NCBI GenBank assembly: GCA_025201365.1
Contig: JAIXMF010000034.1
Span: 1 to 64,000, forward strand
Direction of reading: 5' to 3'
DNA length: 64,000 nt
DNA from: Syncephalis plumigaleata
Lineage: Eukaryota > Zoopagomycota > Zoopagomycetes > Zoopagales > Piptocephalidaceae
The notes beneath the pieces were generated by a model. It was not told the origin of the DNA. It saw nothing but the letters and a program-made list of their open reading frames with translations, and did no database searches. Positions 59,617-64,000 of the stretch are shown here, one piece after another. Within the stretch, counting starts at the first letter, position 1. Each line of letters begins with the position of its first letter. Both the position numbers and the translations under genes were made by a program.

Positions 59617-62040
59617 ACATTTGTACGAAATATTCCTCACTCGATCATTATTGATCTATCTAGTTCATCTCATTGCATTTACGAAGTCACTCATCATTGA
59701 GAATAGATACAATCAGATTATACCCAATAAATAGCATTTTCATTTGATTCCTCCTATATGTCGGATGAGCATGATGTGATCCATTCCAAATTGACATGCC
59801 TACATCTATTACACTTACATATACAGCTGCTCCAATGTTTTCCACTTTTGCAATTGTGCACATTACTCCATGTAAACTTGTCAACACTTGATTAATCGGA
59901 CACATTTATCGTAAGCAATACATCATACCAGGTAATGTGGCACATATCATTATTTTGTGCGAAAAGTGTTTATTGATTAATGTGAATAAAGATAACAATG
60001 CTCAATGCTAATCAATAGAGATGTTAATAGAATCTATTGCCATTTTTGATAGAAGGATTGAAGAAAGGATTGTACAATTGCCGTACGGCGTTTAGCGTAT
60101 ATGATGTCTTTAAGTATGGATTGCCATATATAAAAGATGGTTGTGTGATCAGTTGGCTTGTCGCCATATATACTCGCCATTCGTGTACGGTGGATTGTCC
60201 AGAGTGCGCTAATGATTGCTTTGAGTGGCTGTGGATTATATCATAGAGTGACGACAGCTTTTCAGTTGAACTCGGGAGATGGAGTGGATGATAGGAAGGT
60301 GGTTATAGGTAGTAGGCACAACCTTTGAAGCATAAAGAATGGACATTGTCTATCATTAGATAGGTAAAATGAAGCTTAACTAGTATGTTTGGTATGAGTA
60401 AAGTTGATTAAGTTTACATGGAGTAATAAATGAAATTGTAAAAGCGGAAAAAACATTTCGGCAGTTGTATATGTAAATGTAATAGATGTAGGCATGTCAA
60501 GCACATTCACACCACTACTGTAGAATGCACCTCAGTATGGATTGGTGAGGATGGTTACACCATTACTGATTCCACCTCGACACTAACTCGTACTACTTTA
60601 GCGGCGAGTTACCCATGGAGTAGATCGTTGGAGGTAGCAATAGCAACAACAACAACAACGATAATAACAGTGTAGATGCAAATCATTATCCATATATCAG
60701 TATCAAAACTACATCTACCACGGAAACACAAACATGTATAGCTACCATTCAATGAATTGTTAGGTTTCTTAACCTTTTTACGCTTTCTTCCTTGTAATAA
60801 CAAGCCTTAGTGTCACGTTAATATGAAATAACACCATTGATTGAATGGTTGGCAATTCCATTACAAGTATACGACAAACACACTGCTATGCTAATGCTCA
60901 TTCCTGCTTTGGCTAGTGATACTCGTTAAACTCTTTCGGAATGGATGGCGCCTTCAAATGTCTCAGGATTAACTAGTAGTAATACCGACTTTTCCATATA
61001 TAAACACATATAGAGCTTCTGTGTAATCATTATTTTATTGTTATTTTATCGTTATTACTACAATTATGCAATGACACTAAGGCCAACTTCTCAGTTTAGA
61101 TCAATCTCGGGAATTGGTAGTCATCATTATGAAGTGATGACCCTAGTAAACTCATACAATCAATTAAAATAAGAAGGAGAAGCAGAAGAAGAAGAATGCC
61201 ATCTCGTTGAATGGTCACATCAACAGATCATCATCATCATCATCAACATCATCGCAAATCAATCAACGGCAATTACGCACTTTTATATGCCTGATCTCCT
61301 CTTGTCTTATTGCCCCATTAAGCACGGATTTAACATGGTTCTCTATGTTAGATTGCTAAATTTAACGGGATACTCCATTGCTTCATGTGCACATTGTCTA
61401 ATAATAATAATAGCAATTACCAAGTTTATTTGCCGTGCCCGCACGTATACTCATCATACTGCTTAGTTAAAAAAATAGGTAACTTTGCTCTTTTTCACAT
61501 GTATTCTAAACGGAAAACGTGCGTGCATTTCCCGCATTGGGCACATCCCTTTACACTGTTTACTAAACTGTCGGTCAAATAAGCAAGTGAATATCCATGT
61601 GGATGTCAAAAAAATGATAGTAGGCACCGTTACCGCTCACTTGAAACAAGCTTCCCTCCCTTCAACGTGTACACAGACTACGCTTGCCTCAGAATATTCC
61701 ATTATTATTGTTTATCACATTCAGTTCTATCACAATATTGCGGCGACAAATAACCGGTTGTCAGAGTGGTACGACTAATAACAGAATTGGTTTGTATAGG
61801 ACATGCGCCTTATCGCGAGCAATCAAACTGGCTTCTCTAACATAAAAAACATGTAAACCTTGGCTTTTTCTCCACACTAAGTGCACCATCAATTGTTCAT
61901 GTCCATTTTACGATTTCTTCATTATTTTGTCTGGTTATTGCTATCTCGCTTTGTTACTAATCTGACCGAGTATTATTCTTTACTTTGCTTTTCTTATCTA
62001 ACTGGAAAGGTATCACGTATATTAACGAGCAATTATCATA
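59617..62040. other. Long intergenic stretch between seven-TM copies B and C
   Basis: 2.4 kb without a supported gene. Several short frames (the longest about 95 codons near 61485-61778) have no recognisable domain, and their composition follows local base content. A CAA microsatellite lies at 60640-60658 and a CAT run near 61229-61246. I cannot tell whether a small exon-split gene is hidden here. Confidence 0.45.
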
Positions 62041-63201
62041 ATGAAATTTACACTAGTCCCACCACCATTCGCACCACACTGCGACTTTACCATGAATGTG
62101 ACGGATTGCGAGGATGAATTCATCCACTTTGTCATCTTCATCATCAGTACCATCATTCATGGTGCGCTTATTCTCATGGGTATCTACATATTCACCCGTT
62201 ATCGTGATGGCAATGGAGGCGGTGGCGGTATGATGAGTGCGAGTAACACTTGTTGCGGTCGTTTCATCGGTCAACCCATGAAGACCATGAGTGTGTTGCT
62301 CGTCGTCTTTCTAACCGCTCGAGTTGTCTACAATACACTATGCCAATTTGACGTGATTGAATCGTTTCCCATCCGAGCCCTCCTCATGCCATGGTCGTAT
62401 GTCTTTGGCTTTTGGGGGATTCTCGCCTTTGCTTCCGGCATCATTGAGACGGTACAAATGACGATAAATCGTATGCCGCATATTCACTCGTGTCGAACTA
62501 CACGACGACTATTAGCGCTGACACCGCCGCGTATCCTAGCTCAGTGCGCTTCAGTGATATTGGGATTGGCGGGGTTTGTCGCGCCAGGTCTCTACAGTTA
62601 TGTAGGTGGCTTACACGCCATTAAAGGTGACTGGGAAGGGTATTTTGCCTATATACGTCTAGGCTGGTGCATTTGGGGTATTATCTGTTTCATTCTCTGT
62701 GCTTTGTACTGTTATTACGCAATAGTATTGACAGTCATCCTACGTAAGCTATTGCCGTCTACCGTATTTAAAAACCACCTTCGTAACTCGCCCGAAATGG
62801 CTAATAATCGACCATCGAAGGATTCGGCACCCATGCACATAACATCGATCGAGGCAACGGAATCCGCCATCATAGAGGCGGAACTTAGCGAACGCTCGCA
62901 GGGTATTACACGTCTTCGACGCACACTCCTACATTTATTGTACTGCTATTTAGTCGCGGCAGTCACTTCATTCCTTTGGGGTATTGGTCTCAAGGATTTC
63001 GTCTTTATGCCTATGATAACACGCTCGTTCTGGGTGCTTGATCAAATCGTTATATGGCCAGTTGCCGTGGGCGGTGTTCTATGGTATCGTTGGCAGATGG
63101 AGCGAGCCCGCGAGCGTCGAGAACAGCGTCGAGCAGCTTCATCGAATAGTGCCACGGTATGGCCGACATCACCCGCCGTACCAAATGGTAGTCACGTGTA
63201 G
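62041..63201 (+). CDS. Seven-TM orphan family, copy C
   Basis: 386 residues from MKFTLVPPPFAPHCDF, the same start as the paralogues. Seven hydrophobic segments: about 25-46 (FVIFIISTIIHGALILMGIY), 75-98 (MSVLLVVFLTARVVYNTLCQ), 103-127 (FGFWGILAFASGIIETVQMT), 148-171, 181-213 (LGWCIWGIICFILCALYCYY), and two near the C-terminus (YLVAAVTSFLWGIGL, DQIVIWPVAVGGVLWYRW). The protein ends in the basic cluster WQMERARERREQRRAAS. Between TM5 and TM6 the loop is shorter than in copies A and B. Likely a plasma or endomembrane receptor or transporter; no ligand or family is known to me. Confidence 0.83.
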   Translation: MKFTLVPPPFAPHCDFTMNVTDCEDEFIHFVIFIISTIIHGALILMGIYIFTRYRDGNGGGGGMMSASNTCCGRFIGQPMKTMSVLLVVFLTARVVYNTLCQFDVIESFPIRALLMPWSYVFGFWGILAFASGIIETVQMTINRMPHIHSCRTTRRLLALTPPRILAQCASVILGLAGFVAPGLYSYVGGLHAIKGDWEGYFAYIRLGWCIWGIICFILCALYCYYAIVLTVILRKLLPSTVFKNHLRNSPEMANNRPSKDSAPMHITSIEATESAIIEAELSERSQGITRLRRTLLHLLYCYLVAAVTSFLWGIGLKDFVFMPMITRSFWVLDQIVIWPVAVGGVLWYRWQMERARERREQRRAASSNSATVWPTSPAVPNGSHV

Positions 63202-63736
63202 TCCACTACAAGTTGAAGCAAACGACAACAACGACATTATTATTATTACTCCTATACGCTAACTTATCATCGACATTTCTCTTATTCTGTAACATCAGAT
63301 GATCTCCCATTGATCATGTTATTCCATTTAACGTTCTAATGAAAAAAGTTCAATACTATTCGTAATTCCTTTATATATCGCCATTTCCTACAAAATAAAC
63401 CATTACAGGCAAGTTATAAGCTAGGAGATGAAAGATTTAATCTGCTACTTCCATGTCATACATAAAATCTATCTATCTATCTGCCAAGGATAATAATCCA
63501 TTTATTCATCTTATCATCAATGTAGGAATTAATTAGGTATAGATTTAATGAGGAGTTTATATTAATTACATATAACTACGATAGAACCGCGTACTTATGC
63601 GGATAATATCGTTGTATTCGCGATATCTTGCGGCATAATATACTAGATATTTGCCTATATTTTTACGGAATAATCATCACCGAGATATCTCGTTCATCAT
63701 TCTGACAATTGTTTTTGTCCGTACATACACGCGCGC
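63202..63736. other. Intergenic, convergent spacer
   Basis: 535 bp between seven-TM copy C and the sugar isomerase gene. An ATCT microsatellite lies at 63465-63483. No gene. Confidence 0.55.
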
Positions 63737-64000
63737 CTAAGATTGGCCTATCTCTTTGGCAAATCCCTCCAGATAATTCAATGACACGACAGGCTTATTT
63801 TGTGGCATCCAATTATCGGCCGATAATGGCGGTGTTCTAGCAGCTATAGAGTCGCCAACATTCGCGGTCGGTAATGGTGGTGGCGCCACCGGATTGAGGA
63901 CACGACCCAAATTGCCACCAGGATGATTGGCGGCAAAGTCACGACACGTAATCGAACGCATTCGTGCCAGTGTCAATGCGAGGCAATCGCCCAGTGCTAG
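63737..64000 (-). CDS. KpsF/GutQ-like SIS-domain sugar-phosphate isomerase, C-terminal part
   Basis: The frame runs off the right edge, so only the last 87 or so residues are visible. They read LALGDCLALTLARMRSITCR, then FAANHPGGNLGRVLNPV. The arabinose-5-phosphate isomerase family (KpsF/GutQ/KdsD) has at this place ALA-LL---GF---DFA--HPGG-LG. HPGGNLGR is the diagnostic motif at the end of the SIS domain. After it bacterial enzymes carry two CBS domains. Here the protein ends about 50 residues later in a Pro/Ala-rich tail, so the CBS pair is absent, as in fungal members of the family. Enzyme activity is inferred from family only. Confidence 0.75.
   Translation of the reverse strand, partial: LALGDCLALTLARMRSITCRDFAANHPGGNLGRVLNPVAPPPLPTANVGDSIAARTPPLSADNWMPQNKPVVSLNYLEGFAKEIGQS

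Noticed and set aside
59617-62040. Small genes between the seven-TM copies
   Set aside because: The frames are short, lack recognisable motifs, and match local base composition. None has a convincing start context with splice signals.

Overview
The window is A+T-rich nuclear DNA of a eukaryote. It is most likely an early-diverging fungus or a close fungal relative. The evidence is a three-domain fungal-type tRNA ligase (ligase, kinase, cyclic phosphodiesterase), a sterol O-acyltransferase of the ARE type, a Pop3-like RNase P/MRP protein, a CUP1-like LYR protein, and a MED25-like Mediator subunit, which budding yeast lacks. Introns are short (about 50-110 nt), with GTAAGT-like donors, CTAAT-like branch sites and little polypyrimidine tract. 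No species call is possible from the sequence alone.

Layout. 1-10 kb: an unknown Ser-rich protein (-), a coiled-coil protein (+) and the Q/N/A-rich MED25-like gene (+). 10-21.6 kb: sterol O-acyltransferase (+), LYR protein (-), thiamin pyrophosphokinase (+), Pop3-like protein (-), tRNA ligase TRL1 (+), PRPP synthetase (-). 22.7-26.3 kb: the exceptional locus. 26.8-41.4 kb: ORC3 (-), an SfsA-family protein (-), mitochondrial ribosomal protein S10 (+), eIF5 (-), the ribosome biogenesis factor NOC1/CEBPZ (-), an orphan with a possible F-box (+). 41.6-56.7 kb: a seven-TM orphan (-), a MerT-HMA fusion (+), the 60S GTPase LSG1 (+), a secreted kinase-like protein (+), HSP60 (-) and HSP10 (+) head to head, DNA ligase I (-). 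57-64 kb: a tRNA-derived SINE with a 17-bp target duplication, two more seven-TM paralogues (+), and the C-terminus of a KpsF/GutQ-like sugar isomerase (-). Most neighbours are divergent or convergent, with short shared promoters or nearly abutting 3' ends.

The locus that stands out is 22668-26251. A 26-codon first exon is followed by a train of about 42 further splice units. Most of these are acceptor-AG, exactly three nucleotides, then GTAAGT, with introns close to 79 nt. Read in order, the three-nucleotide exons form one uninterrupted frame, one codon each. They give an 82-residue protein rich in E, K, W and Y that ends at a TAA. From intron 4 on, every intron is phase 0. Many introns are visibly related to one another. 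I read this as a gene almost wholly built of single-codon exons (36 exons of 3 nt, four of 6 nt), with about 93% of the span removed by splicing. Transcript data are needed to prove it, but the frame, phase and length regularities are direct sequence observations.

Other points of interest are bacterial-type families in intron-bearing or eukaryotic context (SfsA, MerT-HMA fusion, KpsF-like isomerase), a lineage-specific seven-TM family with three copies, a step-type heat-shock element in the HSP60/HSP10 promoter, and conventional genes that also carry tiny exons (14 nt in LSG1, 12 nt in the SfsA gene).
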